From Alicyclobacillus kakegawensis NBRC 103104 (lineage in GTDB: Bacteria; Bacillota; Bacilli; Alicyclobacillales; Alicyclobacillaceae), in NCBI RefSeq assembly GCF_001552655.1, contig NZ_BCRP01000013.1, forward strand, positions 26,550 through 90,549: a stretch of DNA of 64,000 nucleotides, given 5' to 3'. The notes under the pieces are model-generated. The model made no database searches. It had not been told where the DNA came from and worked only from the letters and a program-made list of their open reading frames with translations. Every line of letters starts with the position of its first letter. Position 1 is the stretch's first letter. The translations under genes and the position numbers were made by a program. Below, piece by piece: positions 1 to 9,403 of this stretch.

Positions 1-1375
1 AACCTGTGCCAACCATGATGGCGGTGGGGGTGGCGAGCCCCAGGGAGCAGGGGCAGGCGATGACCAGCACGGAGACGGCGGCCATGAGGCCGTGGGACCA
101 GTTGCCCGACGCGCCCCAGGCGAGCAGCGTGAGGATTGCCACACAGAGCACGACGGGCACGAAGACACCCGAAATTCGATCCGCCAGTCCTTGCACCGGC
201 GCCTTGGAACCCTGGGCCTGGTCGACAAGCCGGATGACTTGGGCGAGAGCCGTGTCCCGGCCCACCTTTGTCACTTCCATGAGAAAGGCCCCGGTTTGAT
301 TGACGGAAGCCCCAATGACGGGGTCCCCGGGCCCTCGAGCCACCGGCATCGCCTCCCCGGTCAGGAGCGATTCATCTATCGAGGTGTGGCCTTCTTTCAC
401 CACACCGTCGGCGGGAACCTTCTCTCCCGGGCGGACACGGACGAGATCGCCCACGCGGAGTTCTTCCGCTGGCACGTCGGTTTCCACACCGTCGCGCAGC
501 ACATGCGCCTCTTTCGCTCCCAGCTTGGCCAGCGACTCCAACGCCGCGCCCGACCGCGCCTTGGCCCGCGCTTCCAGCAGCTTCCCCATAAAAATCAAGG
601 TCACGACCGTCGCGGAGCTGTCAAAGTACACGTCCTCCCCGCCCAAAACGGTCAAGGCTGCGCTGTAAAAGTAAGCGACGCTGGTGCCGAGCGCCACGAG
701 CACGTCCATGTTCGCGGTGCCGCCGCGGAGCGCGCGGTAGGCCCCCTTGTAAAACCGCCAGCCCACGTAAAACTGTACGGGCGTGGCGAGCGTCAGACTC
801 ACCCAGGCGGGGAGGAATGGGCGTCCCCCAAGCAGCATCTCGATCATCTGAACCCACAGCGGCAGCGTGAATAGCGAGGAAAACCCGAACGTGACCAGGT
901 CGCGGCGGTAGGCCTCGTCTTTACGCCGTTTCTCCTCGTCTCTGCCAACGGCGCTGGCCAGGGCGGCGCCGTATCCAGCCTTTTCCACAGCACGGATGAG
1001 GTCCGGCGTGCCTATCAGGCCCGGCACGTACATCACCTGGGCCCTCTCCGAGGCCAGGTTCACGGAGGCCGACCGCACACCGGGCAGCCGTCCGACCACT
1101 TTTTCGATGCGGGCGGCGCAAGCCGCACAGGTCATACCCGTGATGACCAAGTCCGCTTCTTGAAGCGGCACTGTGTAGCCCGTTTTTTCGATCCTGTCGA
1201 CGACGTCTTTCCAGGTTGTATCGCCATTGAGCACCACACGGGCTCTTTCGGAGGCCAGGTTGACGTGCACCGCCTGGACTCCGGGCAATTTCCCCACGGT
1301 CTTTTCAATTCGCGCGGCACAGGCGGCGCACGTCATGCCCTCGACAGGCAGCGTCATTTCTGTGACCTGTGACAC
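1..1375 (-). CDS. copA: Copper-translocating P1B-type ATPase (partial, C-terminal part outside window)
   Basis: Membrane pump that exports Cu(I) using ATP. About 458 residues are visible. There are two N-terminal heavy-metal-associated domains, each with the copper-binding GMTCAAC motif (near residues 13-19 and 81-88). Membrane helices follow, then an actuator domain with the TGEA motif, and the metal-transport CPC motif in [13 protein letters not shown] near residue 440. The frame is open to the window edge, so the phosphorylation and ATP-binding domains lie outside. The GTG start at 1375 is preceded by GGGGGTGA at about 5 nt; the next ATG (1357) is too far from it. It lies 21 bp downstream of csoR on the same strand, so it is probably copper-induced through CsoR. 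Family assignment is secure. Confidence 0.95.
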   Translation of the reverse strand, partial: MSQVTEMTLPVEGMTCAACAARIEKTVGKLPGVQAVHVNLASERARVVLNGDTTWKDVVDRIEKTGYTVPLQEADLVITGMTCAACAARIEKVVGRLPGVRSASVNLASERAQVMYVPGLIGTPDLIRAVEKAGYGAALASAVGRDEEKRRKDEAYRRDLVTFGFSSLFTLPLWVQMIEMLLGGRPFLPAWVSLTLATPVQFYVGWRFYKGAYRALRGGTANMDVLVALGTSVAYFYSAALTVLGGEDVYFDSSATVVTLIFMGKLLEARAKARSGAALESLAKLGAKEAHVLRDGVETDVPAEELRVGDLVRVRPGEKVPADGVVKEGHTSIDESLLTGEAMPVARGPGDPVIGASVNQTGAFLMEVTKVGRDTALAQVIRLVDQAQGSKAPVQGLADRISGVFVPVVLCVAILTLLAWGASGNWSHGLMAAVSVLVIACPCSLGLATPTAIMVGTG

Positions 1376-1396
1376 AACTTCACCCCCGATTCTCGC

Positions 1397-1693
1397 TTAT
1401 CCGCGGGTGAACTGGCGAATCACGCTCATCAGTTCCTCAATCTTTTCGTCACCGTGGTCTTGGTGAGCCAAGGCGTCGGCCACGCAGCCGCGGGTATGGG
1501 ATTCGAGAATGGACAAGCCCACTTGGTGAACCGCGCTCTTGATGGCCGCGATTTGCACAAGGATATCGACGCAATAGCGGCCTTCCTCAATCATCCGCTG
1601 GATTCCGCGCACCTGTCCTTCCACCCGCCGCAGCCGGCTTAGCAGTTCATCCTTCTGATGGGCATAGCTGTGTTGGGCATGCTCTGCACTCAT
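1397..1693 (-). CDS. csoR: Copper-sensing transcriptional repressor CsoR
   Basis: All-helical DNA-binding repressor released from DNA by Cu(I). The 98-residue length and the RLRRVEGQVRGIQRMIEEGRYC signature region are typical of the DUF156/CsoR family. The expected Cys-His-Cys copper ligands are present at C41, H66 and C70 (counted from the ATG at 1693), which argues for copper rather than formaldehyde (FrmR) or persulfide (CstR) sensing. The ATG at 1693 has GGTGAGGG about 8 nt upstream; an in-frame GTG at 1708 is an alternative with a weaker site. First gene of a leftward operon with copA. Confidence 0.94.
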   Translation of the reverse strand: MSAEHAQHSYAHQKDELLSRLRRVEGQVRGIQRMIEEGRYCVDILVQIAAIKSAVHQVGLSILESHTRGCVADALAHQDHGDEKIEELMSVIRQFTRG

Positions 1694-1727
1694 AGGGGAC
1701 ACCCTCACCTTCGCTTCTGATAACAGA

Positions 1728-1756
1728 ACCTTACCCCCCTACCGTATCCATGTCAA
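1728..1756 (-). promoter_or_regulatory. csoR-copA promoter with CsoR-like operator in the spacer
   Basis: On the minus strand there is a perfect -35 TTGACA (1751-1756), a 17-bp spacer and a weak -10 TAAGGT (1728-1733). The spacer holds a GC-rich pseudo-palindrome, TACGGTAGGGGGGTAAGG, which resembles known CsoR boxes (G/C tract flanked by TAC/GTA arms). Binding there would block RNA polymerase, consistent with autorepression. The operator call is by resemblance only. Confidence 0.6.
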
Positions 1757-1932
1757 CCCTCATCCACGCGATGCCGACACATGTTGTATCATGGGTGTGT
1801 ACGTATAGGAAGATACCTTTCCCTCGTGCGGGATGGCGTCTTGAAGGCGACGAAAGGGGCCGTAGGGATCACGTGCAGGACGACGTTCGAACCATAGACC
1901 AGGACGCATGCGACAGGAATGGGAGCAGGCCT

Positions 1933-2427
1933 GTGGCGCTGGATGTGCAGATTGGGCCTCCGAAGGAGGAAAGGGAGTGGCGCTGGCTGTACACCCTGTG
2001 GCAACAGGAATGGGGTGGAGAGACGATGGTCAGTCGCGGCCACGTCTACCGCCTCGCCGATCTCGATTCGCTAGTGGCCAAGATTGATGGGGAGATGGCG
2101 GGGGCGGCGACGTATCGCATGGATGGGGTCGGTGGCTGTGAACTGATGAGCATCAACGCGACCCGGAGCAACGCCGGGGTGGGCACCCGCTTGCTTGAAG
2201 CGGTGGAACGTGCGGCGAGGGAAGCCGGATGCCGCCGGGTGTGGCTGATTACCAGCAACGACAACCTGAACGCCCTGCGCTTCTATCAGCGCCGCGGGTA
2301 CCGCATGACCGCCCTGTACCCAGGCGCCATTGATGAAGCCCGGCGCATCAAGCCGACTATTCCGCTGATAGGCAACGACGGGATTGAAATCCATGACGAA
2401 TTGGAGCTCGCCAAAGCGCTCGCTTAA
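1933..2427 (+). CDS. GNAT family N-acetyltransferase
   Basis: Single-domain acetyl-CoA-dependent acetyltransferase, about 164 residues. The acetyl-CoA binding motif region is seen as RSNAGVGTRLLEAVERAAR, followed by the strand-helix VWLITSNDNLNALRFYQRRGY that closes the fold. Substrate cannot be told from sequence. The open frame runs upstream to 1750, but its first ~60 codons do not look like GNAT sequence. The GTG at 1933, with GGGAGCAGG just upstream, gives the usual N-terminus. It stands alone between csoR (divergent) and the LOG-family gene. Confidence 0.8.
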   Translation: MALDVQIGPPKEEREWRWLYTLWQQEWGGETMVSRGHVYRLADLDSLVAKIDGEMAGAATYRMDGVGGCELMSINATRSNAGVGTRLLEAVERAAREAGCRRVWLITSNDNLNALRFYQRRGYRMTALYPGAIDEARRIKPTIPLIGNDGIEIHDELELAKALA

Positions 2428-2503
2428 TCCCTGGCGGGTTCGAACGCAAGGACGGGTGAGCTTGCTCCCGGGCGCAGCCGGTTGAGCAGGTGAGGAGGCA
2501 CCT

Positions 2504-3097
2504 ATGAAGAGGGTTTGTGTATTTGCTGGTTCCAGCACAGGAATTGACTCGGCGTACACGATGGCCGCGCGGCAGCTTGGGGAGGCCATCGCGGCAGAGG
2601 GGTGGGAACTGGTCTACGGCGGGTCGAAAGCAGGACTGATGGGCGAGGTGGCCAACACGGTGCTGCGACAGGGCGGCACCGTGATAGGCGTCATGCCAAC
2701 GGGTTTGTTTCAAACCGAAGTTGTGCATACGGGACTGTCGCGGTTCATCGAGGTCAAGGACATGCACGAGCGCAAGGCCGCCATGGGCGACTTGTCCGAC
2801 GCGTTTGTCGCTCTCCCGGGCGGATACGGCACCTTCGAGGAGTTATTTGAGGTGGTCAGCTGGGCCCAGCTGGGCATCCATCGCAAACCTATCGGGTTAT
2901 TGAACGTTCAAGGATATTATGTCCCCTTATTGCAGATGGTCGACCACGCGGTACGGGCGGGCTTTGTCCGCAGCGCCTCCAGGCGACTGCTTCTCGCAGC
3001 GGACAATGCGCAGGACCTGCTGGATGCGTTGAAAGCTCATCCGCCCGCGCAAGTCGAGCCCAGTTGGCAGCCTGCAGCTCAGGAGTTTGAAGACTAG
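2504..3097 (+). CDS. LOG family / TIGR00730 Rossmann-fold protein (probable nucleoside 5'-monophosphate phosphoribohydrolase)
   Basis: 197 residues. It shows the family hallmark PGGYGTFEELFE (about residues 106-117) and the N-terminal Rossmann start VCVFAGSSTG. Plant LOG and bacterial relatives cleave cytokinin riboside 5'-monophosphate or AMP to base and ribose 5-phosphate; the bacterial role is often unclear. An AGGTGAGGAGG ribosome site lies just before the ATG. Function of this member is inferred from family only. Confidence 0.88.
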   Translation: MKRVCVFAGSSTGIDSAYTMAARQLGEAIAAEGWELVYGGSKAGLMGEVANTVLRQGGTVIGVMPTGLFQTEVVHTGLSRFIEVKDMHERKAAMGDLSDAFVALPGGYGTFEELFEVVSWAQLGIHRKPIGLLNVQGYYVPLLQMVDHAVRAGFVRSASRRLLLAADNAQDLLDALKAHPPAQVEPSWQPAAQEFED

Positions 3098-3243
3098 CCG
3101 CTCGGTGCGCCGCTAATGGGTTCATTTTCCCATAGGCCCCGTGGTCTATCCGTGGCTTGTAACCACGGCGCCGCGGGCTGCCGCCAAGTCCCAACTGGGC
3201 CTCGCATCGGGATACATGCGCCGCGGCACCGTGTGCGCGCCGT

Positions 3244-3693
3244 TCAGCGCCAGATCAATCGGCGCGTCGAACGAGGGTGCTTGAGTTCTTGGATGGTCTT
3301 CAGAATGGACGTCAGTTGTTCGTCCCGGCTCTTGCGATGAGCATCCTCTTGCAGCTCCAGGATGTTCAATATCCGCTCGACTTTCTCCTGGAGTTCCTGT
3401 TGCGTCTCCGCCAGCGTGTCTATAGCCGCTTGACAGGCAGCGATACGCTGGAGCAACCGTCCCTCAACTGCGGTCACGGAGGTCGCGCCGGACTGGGATG
3501 CGTCGCGTGCATCCCTGGGTTTTGGTCCCGGGGTCTCATCCATAAGGAAAGCTTGTACATCGCTGGGTTGGATGATATAGGTGGGGCCAAACGGTTCATC
3601 GACCTGTGTCGCCTTCAGCTTGCCCCGTTGAATCCAGCGCCGGACTGTGCTGGGATGGCAGCCCAGAGCCTGGGCGGCTTCGCGCACGGTCAT
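3244..3693 (-). CDS. Small excisionase/MerR-type helix-turn-helix protein with coiled coil
   Basis: 149 residues. Residues 1-50 form a winged helix-turn-helix (MTVREAAQALGCHPSTVRRW) of the excisionase/MerR type that would bind DNA. A short linker follows, and residues about 75-140 are a predicted coiled coil rich in Glu, Gln and Leu heptads, suggesting dimerisation. The layout is similar to RacA-type chromosome-anchoring proteins, but no specific family is recognised. AGGAGGG 7 nt before the ATG at 3693 fixes the start. Convergent with the LOG-family gene and divergent from the aminopeptidase. Confidence 0.7.
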   Translation of the reverse strand: MTVREAAQALGCHPSTVRRWIQRGKLKATQVDEPFGPTYIIQPSDVQAFLMDETPGPKPRDARDASQSGATSVTAVEGRLLQRIAACQAAIDTLAETQQELQEKVERILNILELQEDAHRKSRDEQLTSILKTIQELKHPRSTRRLIWR

Positions 3694-3909
3694 GGGGCAT
3701 CCCTCCTCGCCAGAGCTTTGTTTTGAGTGTAGCCCATGCTGGCCGCGAGGTGTGTCGAAGCGGCCTGTCGACTGCTGGCAGTCAGTAGGGTCGCGGCATC
3801 CTCGCCGGCCCGCTTTTCGCGGCGGCACGGATTTCCTATACTGAGAATGGCAAGTACAAGATGGGCAGTTCGCAACCGGGGGCAGCTGAACGCGATGGGG
3901 GGCTCGACC

Positions 3910-5151
3910 ATGCTGGCAGATACGCATTTGCTGACATCATACGCCGAGTTGGCGATAGAAATGGGGGTGAACCTGCAGCCGGATCAGACCCTGGTCGTTG
4001 TGGCGCCGGTCGTGGCCTGCGAATTCGTGCGCTGTGCGGTTGAAACCGCCTACCGGAACGGGGCCAAGGCTGTGCACGTGCTGTGGGATGACGACCGGGT
4101 GACACATGCGCGCCTGCAGCATGAACGGCAGGAGCAACTGCAGCAATATCCGGCTTGGAAGGCGCAAGCCTATCGGGATCTGATAGACGCACGAGCCGCC
4201 TTTCTCACGGTTGTCTCACCGCATCCGAAGTTGATGGACGACGTGCCTACTGAACACATGGCGCTGGCCATGCGCGCCGCGAGTCAGGCCCTGGCTGGCT
4301 ACCGGGAGGCCCTCCAGTCGGCGCAGGTGAATTGGTCTATCGTAGCCGTGCCGAATGACGACTGGGCGCGGGAGGTCTACCCGCAGATCCCAACGCCTGC
4401 ACGGCTGGAGCGGTTGTGGCAGGCGCTGGCGCGTGTCATCCGCCTGGATACGGCCAATCCGATGGAAGCGTGGAGGCAGCACCTAGGGCGGTTGACGAGG
4501 CGAATCGAGACGCTGAATGGGGCACGTTTTCGGCAGCTTCGCTATCAGGGCCCAGGGACCGATTTACGGATTGGCTTGCCCAACGAACACGTGTGGCTTG
4601 GTGGGGGCACGAAGAACCAGGATGGGGTCTTGTTTGTTCCGAACCTCCCGACGGAGGAGTGTTTTACGGCCCCAGTCAAGACCGAAGTGGAAGGTGTGGT
4701 GTGCAGCACCCGGCCCCTCTTGCACGGAGGACAGTGGATAGAGGACTTTGAATTGCGGTTCTCGGAAGGCCGCATAGTGGAGTACCGGGCGCGCGTCGGG
4801 CAAGACGTGCTGGCGTCGATTCTCGACACCGACGAGGGGGCCCGTTTCCTGGGCGAGGTGGCTTTGGTCCCACACAGTTCGCCGGTTTCTCGGGAGGGCG
4901 TGACGTTCTGCCACACCCTCTTGGACGAGAATGCGTCCTGTCATCTGGCCATCGGATCGGCGTATCCCATGAATCTCCGCGACGGAGCCCAGATGAGCCG
5001 TGAACAGAGGCGCAGCAAAGGCTTGAACGAGAGCCTGGTGCATGTGGATTTCATGGTAGGGTCCGCGGAGCTGGATATCGACGGGCTCGATGCGTCCGGG
5101 CGGTGGGTGCCCATTCTGCGCCAGGGGGAGTGGGCGGCCAGGTTTGCATAA
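3910..5151 (+). CDS. Aminopeptidase, M29 family (thermophilic aminopeptidase type)
   Basis: Cytosolic two-metal aminopeptidase that removes N-terminal residues from peptides. About 413 residues, the normal family size. The metal-site regions of AmpS/AmpT-like enzymes are visible: EVEGVV, the GEVALVPHSSPVS block, HTLLDENASCHLAIGSAY and HVDFMVGSAELDIDG, supplying the Glu, His, Tyr and Asp ligands. The start is either the ATG at 3910 (GGGGGG 8 nt upstream) or the in-frame ATG at 3895. It is followed 74 bp later by a nitronate monooxygenase gene, with no obvious functional link. Confidence 0.92.
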   Translation: MLADTHLLTSYAELAIEMGVNLQPDQTLVVVAPVVACEFVRCAVETAYRNGAKAVHVLWDDDRVTHARLQHERQEQLQQYPAWKAQAYRDLIDARAAFLTVVSPHPKLMDDVPTEHMALAMRAASQALAGYREALQSAQVNWSIVAVPNDDWAREVYPQIPTPARLERLWQALARVIRLDTANPMEAWRQHLGRLTRRIETLNGARFRQLRYQGPGTDLRIGLPNEHVWLGGGTKNQDGVLFVPNLPTEECFTAPVKTEVEGVVCSTRPLLHGGQWIEDFELRFSEGRIVEYRARVGQDVLASILDTDEGARFLGEVALVPHSSPVSREGVTFCHTLLDENASCHLAIGSAYPMNLRDGAQMSREQRRSKGLNESLVHVDFMVGSAELDIDGLDASGRWVPILRQGEWAARFA

Positions 5152-5225
5152 ACGGCTGCGGGCAGCTGCTGCATGGAGGAATTTAGGGTTCATGCGGTGT
5201 GAACGACGCCGGGGAGGGATGCAAG

Positions 5226-6308
5226 ATGTTGAAAACTTCTGTAACGCGATTGCTTCGCATCAAGTACCCGCTGATTCAGGCGGGCATGGCGGGCGGGCTG
5301 ACCACCCCCGAGTTGGTGGCGGCCGTGTCCAACGCTGGCGGACTGGGGACGATTGGTGGCGGCTACCTGCAGCCCGAACAGCTTCGCCAGCAAATTCGAC
5401 GGGTGCGGGAATTGACAGAGAAACCGTTTGCGGTTAACCTGTTTGTCCAGCCGCCTGTACAGGCGCCGGATCAGACGGTCGTCACGTGGATGAACGACTA
5501 TTTGAATCAAATGCGCCGGGAGTTGGGTTTGCCCGAGCAGCCAAAGGCCACTGTGGCCGACGTGGATTTTGAACAACAAGCCGCCATCGTGGCGGAAGAA
5601 CGGGTTCCGGTCTTCAGTTTTACCTTCGGCATTCCCCGGCCGGACGTCCTGCGTCGGATTCAGGAACACAGCGTGTGCATTGGCACCGCCACCAGCGTGG
5701 ACGAAGCCGTGGCCCTGCAGCAAGCGGGGGTGGACGCGTTGGTGGCTCAGGGCAGTGAGGCCGGCGGGCATCGTGGCACCTTCCTGGGACCGGAGGAACG
5801 GGCTCTCACCGGGACGATAGCCCTGATTCCGCAGGTGGTGGACCGGGTGCAAATCCCGGTCATCGCTGCCGGGGGCATTGTGGATGGCCGCGGATTGGTC
5901 GCAGCCTTGTCTCTGGGAGCCAGCGCGGTGCAGATGGGAACCGCTTTCTTGGCCAGCCCGGAGAGTGGCGCCCACCCGCTTTACAAACAACGGCTGATAG
6001 AGGCTGAGGCAGACAACACCGAGCTCACACGGGCCTATTCGGGACGCCTGGCGCGCGGAATACGGACAGAGTATATGCGGAAAATGGCGCAGTTCACAGG
6101 CGAAATCCCTCCCTATCCGATTCAGCATCACCTGACCAGGGACATTCGCGAGGCGGCCCTGGAGAGGGGAGACCCAGAATACATGTCTCTCTGGGCCGGG
6201 CAGGCCCACCCGCTGGTCACCACGCATCCCGCCGCGGCGCTGGTGCAGGAGGTCATGGACGTGGCTGCGGCCACACTGCGTTCCTTGATTCATGCCGCGC
6301 GTCCATAG
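5226..6308 (+). CDS. Nitronate monooxygenase (2-nitropropane dioxygenase family)
   Basis: FMN-dependent TIM-barrel enzyme that oxidises alkyl nitronates. 360 residues. Typical segments are PLIQAGMAGGLTTPELVAAVSNAGGLG at the N-terminus, the catalytic-His loop GSEAGGHRG, the phosphate-binding AAGGIVDGRG, and GASAVQMGTAFL. The ATG at 5226 has GGAGGG 7 nt upstream and removes a non-conserved 9-residue extension. A distant second member is at 55970. Some relatives serve as enoyl reductases in lipid synthesis, but no fatty-acid genes lie nearby. Confidence 0.9.
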   Translation: MLKTSVTRLLRIKYPLIQAGMAGGLTTPELVAAVSNAGGLGTIGGGYLQPEQLRQQIRRVRELTEKPFAVNLFVQPPVQAPDQTVVTWMNDYLNQMRRELGLPEQPKATVADVDFEQQAAIVAEERVPVFSFTFGIPRPDVLRRIQEHSVCIGTATSVDEAVALQQAGVDALVAQGSEAGGHRGTFLGPEERALTGTIALIPQVVDRVQIPVIAAGGIVDGRGLVAALSLGASAVQMGTAFLASPESGAHPLYKQRLIEAEADNTELTRAYSGRLARGIRTEYMRKMAQFTGEIPPYPIQHHLTRDIREAALERGDPEYMSLWAGQAHPLVTTHPAAALVQEVMDVAAATLRSLIHAARP

Positions 6309-6386
6309 CCCCATCCTCTATTTCGCCAGCTTTGTGGTAATATATCTATTATCGCTATTCTGAGAGTTTTCCGAGGAGGAGATTCT

Positions 6387-7835
6387 GTGGCGAATTCGGG
6401 TGGGCATGAACTGAGGCTCGTGTTTCGTCTGCGCATTGACAAGGGTGTGCGGTTCAGCGAAGCGTATGCCGCCATCACGGAGGCGGGTGGGGATATAGTC
6501 GCCATGGATGTGCACTACGCCGCCAAGGAGCACAGCGTGCGGGATATCACGGTGAGCGTGCGCAGCGACGAAGACGGGCAGCGCGTGGTTGCCGCCTTGC
6601 AGGCGCGGCCTGGGATCGAGATCCTGCACGCGTCCGACCGGACGTTCTTAGTGCACCTGGGCGGCAAGATTGGCACCCACTTGAAGGTGCCGGTGAAAAA
6701 CCGTGACGACCTGTCGATGGTGTACACGCCCGGTGTGGCGAGGGTTTGTCAAGCCATCCACCAGGACCCGAGCAAGGCGTTTCAACTGACCATCAAGCGC
6801 AACACCGTGGCCGTCGTTACGGATGGGTCGGCCGTATTGGGCTTGGGCAACATCGGCCCGCAGGCCGCTCTTCCCGTGATGGAAGGCAAGGCGATGCTGT
6901 TCAAACAGTTTGCGGATGTGGACGCCTTTCCCATTTGCCTGGATACCCAGGATACGGAGGAAATTATCCGCATGGTTAAGGGATTGGCGCCTGTGTTCGG
7001 TGGCATCAACCTGGAGGACATCTCGTCTCCGCGCTGCTTCGAAATTGAGGAACGGCTGCGCCGGGAATTGGACATCCCTGTGTTTCACGATGACCAACAT
7101 GGCACGGCGGTGGTCATGCTGGCGGGTCTTTTGAACGCGCTCAAAATTGTAGGAAAGCGTATGCAGGACTTGTACGTCGTGGTCAGTGGCGTCGGCGCGG
7201 CGGGCGTGGCTTGTACGAAGATCTTGCTGGCGTCGGGGGTGCGCGAGGTGGTCGGCTGCGACCGCGCCGGCATCATTGAATCCGGCAAGACGTACGACAA
7301 CCCCATCAAACAGTGGTACGCCGAAAACACCAACCGGGCGGGGCGGTCGGGTTCCCTGGCAGACGCCATCCGCGGGGCGGACGTGTTCATTGGCGTGTCC
7401 GGGCCGGGGGTCTTGCGTGTCGAGGACCTGCAGGCGATGGCGGCCGATCCGATTGTTTTCGCGATGGCCAATCCCACCCCGGAGATTCTGCCGGAGCAGG
7501 CGGAGCCCTATGTGCGTGTGATGGCCACGGGCCGATCCGACTATCCGAATCAAATCAACAATGTCCTGTGTTTTCCGGGCATGTTCCGCGGAGCCCTGGA
7601 TGTGCGGGCGCGTGAGATTAACGAAGCGATGAAGCTGGCCGCCGCCCAGGCGATTGCTGCCTGCGTGCCCGAGGACCAATTGAACGAGCAGTATATCATT
7701 CCCAGTGTTTTCAATCCGCACGTGGTGGAATCGGTGCGCAGAGCTGTGGCCGAAGCCGCCGTCCAGACTGGGGTTGCCAGACGGGACGTGCGCGATGGCG
7801 GACTGGGAACAGCGGCACTGACGGAGCACGATTGA
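6387..7835 (+). CDS. NAD(P)-dependent malic enzyme with N-terminal ACT domain
   Basis: Oxidatively decarboxylates malate to pyruvate. 482 residues. Residues about 1-85 form an ACT-type regulatory domain (LVFRLRIDKGVRFSEAYAA), suggesting allosteric control by an amino acid or other small ligand. The malic N domain carries MVYTPGVARVC and VAVVTDGSAVLGLG. The metal-binding FHDDQHGTAVV follows, then an NAD-binding Rossmann segment (VVVSGVGAAGVAC). The GTG start has an AGGAGGAG site 6 nt upstream. The ACT-fused form is common in Bacillota. Confidence 0.94.
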   Translation: MANSGGHELRLVFRLRIDKGVRFSEAYAAITEAGGDIVAMDVHYAAKEHSVRDITVSVRSDEDGQRVVAALQARPGIEILHASDRTFLVHLGGKIGTHLKVPVKNRDDLSMVYTPGVARVCQAIHQDPSKAFQLTIKRNTVAVVTDGSAVLGLGNIGPQAALPVMEGKAMLFKQFADVDAFPICLDTQDTEEIIRMVKGLAPVFGGINLEDISSPRCFEIEERLRRELDIPVFHDDQHGTAVVMLAGLLNALKIVGKRMQDLYVVVSGVGAAGVACTKILLASGVREVVGCDRAGIIESGKTYDNPIKQWYAENTNRAGRSGSLADAIRGADVFIGVSGPGVLRVEDLQAMAADPIVFAMANPTPEILPEQAEPYVRVMATGRSDYPNQINNVLCFPGMFRGALDVRAREINEAMKLAAAQAIAACVPEDQLNEQYIIPSVFNPHVVESVRRAVAEAAVQTGVARRDVRDGGLGTAALTEHD

Positions 7836-7925
7836 GGCAACTTGCGGCTGGACGCCACCAGCCAAGCGGTCAGCCGGCCGCGGCTTGCTTCACCGCCAGT
7901 GGCTCGCTGACCGACAAAGGCGGGG

Positions 7926-9239
7926 TTACTCGCGGACCGGACGGGACAACGAGGCTGCGGCTTGCACCCGGTGTCCTAGGTGAGCGGCCCTGCCTGAACG
8001 CGGGACGGTGCTGCCCCAATCGCCATGCGCCGCCGAAATTCCGTGCTGGCTGAGATCCAGGCCCATGTCCTCCTCGGCCGCGCTTACCCGCAGTGGCATC
8101 AAGCAGGCAATAAGCTTCAGGGTGCCGAATGTCAAAACCGCTCCCCACAGGCAGACTGCGACGGCCCCGAGAGCCTGCACGGCCAAGAGACGGATGCCGC
8201 CCCCGAACAACAGGCCGCCCTGTTCCGCGAACACGCCGACCATCACGGTTCCGAAAAGTCCGCAGGCGCCGTGGACCGCGACGGCTCCCACCGGATCGTC
8301 CACATGCAAGGCGTCGACCCAGCGGGTGGCGAAGATCATCAGAACCCCTGCTAAAGCTCCTATGACGAGCGCGCCCCAGGCGCCGACATAGGCGCAGCCG
8401 GCCGTAATGGCGACCAGACCGGCCAAGATGCCGTTGATGGTGGCCAGGACGTCCGCCTTGTCGGAAGTGACGAGCGTGTATGTCAGCGCACTGGCGCCAC
8501 CGGCGATGGAAGCCAGCAGGGTATTGACGGCGATAGGGGCCAGTTCGGGAGTTTGGGCATCCAACGTGCTGCCGGCGTTGAACCCAAACCAGCCGAACCA
8601 CAGGACATAGGTACCGATGGCGGCCAGGGGGACGCTGCTGGGAGGAAACGGGTTAGCGCCGGCAGCGGCGTCAAACTTCCCGATGCGTGGTCCCAACGAG
8701 CGGGCGGCGACGAGCGCGGACATGCCGGCCATGGCGTGGATGGCGGCAGATCCCGCAAAATCGCGCATGCCCAGACGGTTCAGCCAGCCGTCAGCCCCCC
8801 ATATCCAGTGACCGGAAACCGGATAGATGATTGCTGTCATGATGAGTGCGAACAGGAGGTACGCCTTGAAATTCATCCGCTCCGCCACGGCGCCGCTGAC
8901 GATGCTGACGGCCGCCACCGCGAACGCGGCCTGAAACAGCCAAAAGGCGTCGTGAGGCACCGTTGTTGGCAGGTGCGTCAATGATCCCGAAAGGGCGAAC
9001 CCAGAGGTGCCGATGACCCCGCCCGCGTCGCGGCCGAACATCAGGCCGAAGCCGACTACGTAATAAGCCAATACACCGAAGATGAGATCGACGAAGACCT
9101 TCATGATAATGGAGACGTGGTTCTTGGAGCGGATAAGGCCGGCCTCCAGGAGAGCGAAACCACCCTCCATAAAGAAGATCATCGAGGCGGTCAACACCAC
9201 CCATACCGTGTTGAGCCCCAGCGCCAAGTTGTTTCCCAT
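7926..9239 (-). CDS. amt: Ammonium transporter (Amt/MEP/Rh family)
   Basis: 437-residue, eleven-helix channel for ammonium/ammonia uptake. Signature sequences include EGGFALLEAGLIRSKN near the N-terminus, GHWIWG, and GWFGFNAGSTL around the pore. The conserved pore histidines fall in the regions AIHAMAGMS and VAVHGACGLFG. The ATG at 9239 has GGAG 8 nt upstream; a short upstream extension is not conserved. No PII (glnK) gene lies next to it here, unlike the usual pairing. Transcribed leftward after moeA with a 164-bp gap and its own promoter. Confidence 0.95.
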   Translation of the reverse strand: MGNNLALGLNTVWVVLTASMIFFMEGGFALLEAGLIRSKNHVSIIMKVFVDLIFGVLAYYVVGFGLMFGRDAGGVIGTSGFALSGSLTHLPTTVPHDAFWLFQAAFAVAAVSIVSGAVAERMNFKAYLLFALIMTAIIYPVSGHWIWGADGWLNRLGMRDFAGSAAIHAMAGMSALVAARSLGPRIGKFDAAAGANPFPPSSVPLAAIGTYVLWFGWFGFNAGSTLDAQTPELAPIAVNTLLASIAGGASALTYTLVTSDKADVLATINGILAGLVAITAGCAYVGAWGALVIGALAGVLMIFATRWVDALHVDDPVGAVAVHGACGLFGTVMVGVFAEQGGLLFGGGIRLLAVQALGAVAVCLWGAVLTFGTLKLIACLMPLRVSAAEEDMGLDLSQHGISAAHGDWGSTVPRSGRAAHLGHRVQAAASLSRPVRE

Positions 9240-9274
9240 CGATCCATCTCCGTTCTCTGGCTGTTCTTTCACCC

Positions 9275-9303
9275 ATTATGCGGGGGAGGCAGGGGAATGA
9301 AAA
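9275..9303 (-). promoter_or_regulatory. Probable amt promoter
   Basis: Minus-strand -35 TTTTCA (9298-9303), 17-bp spacer, -10 CATAAT (9275-9280), ending 36 bp before the amt start codon. Spacing is ideal and the -10 differs from consensus at one base. Confidence 0.5.
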
Positions 9304-9403
9304 CTGTTTGTGTCAGGAAATATAACAGACGGATGTGATGTAATCGGATTCATATGGAGGAGCCCGTATCGCACGGAGGAGAAGGTTGGGGCCGCGGCTG
9401 GGA

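Noticed and set aside
5190..6314. Long minus-strand frame opposite the nitronate monooxygenase gene
   Set aside because: It mirrors a high-GC coding gene. Its residues (many His, Arg, Gln) fit no family and it lacks a ribosome site.
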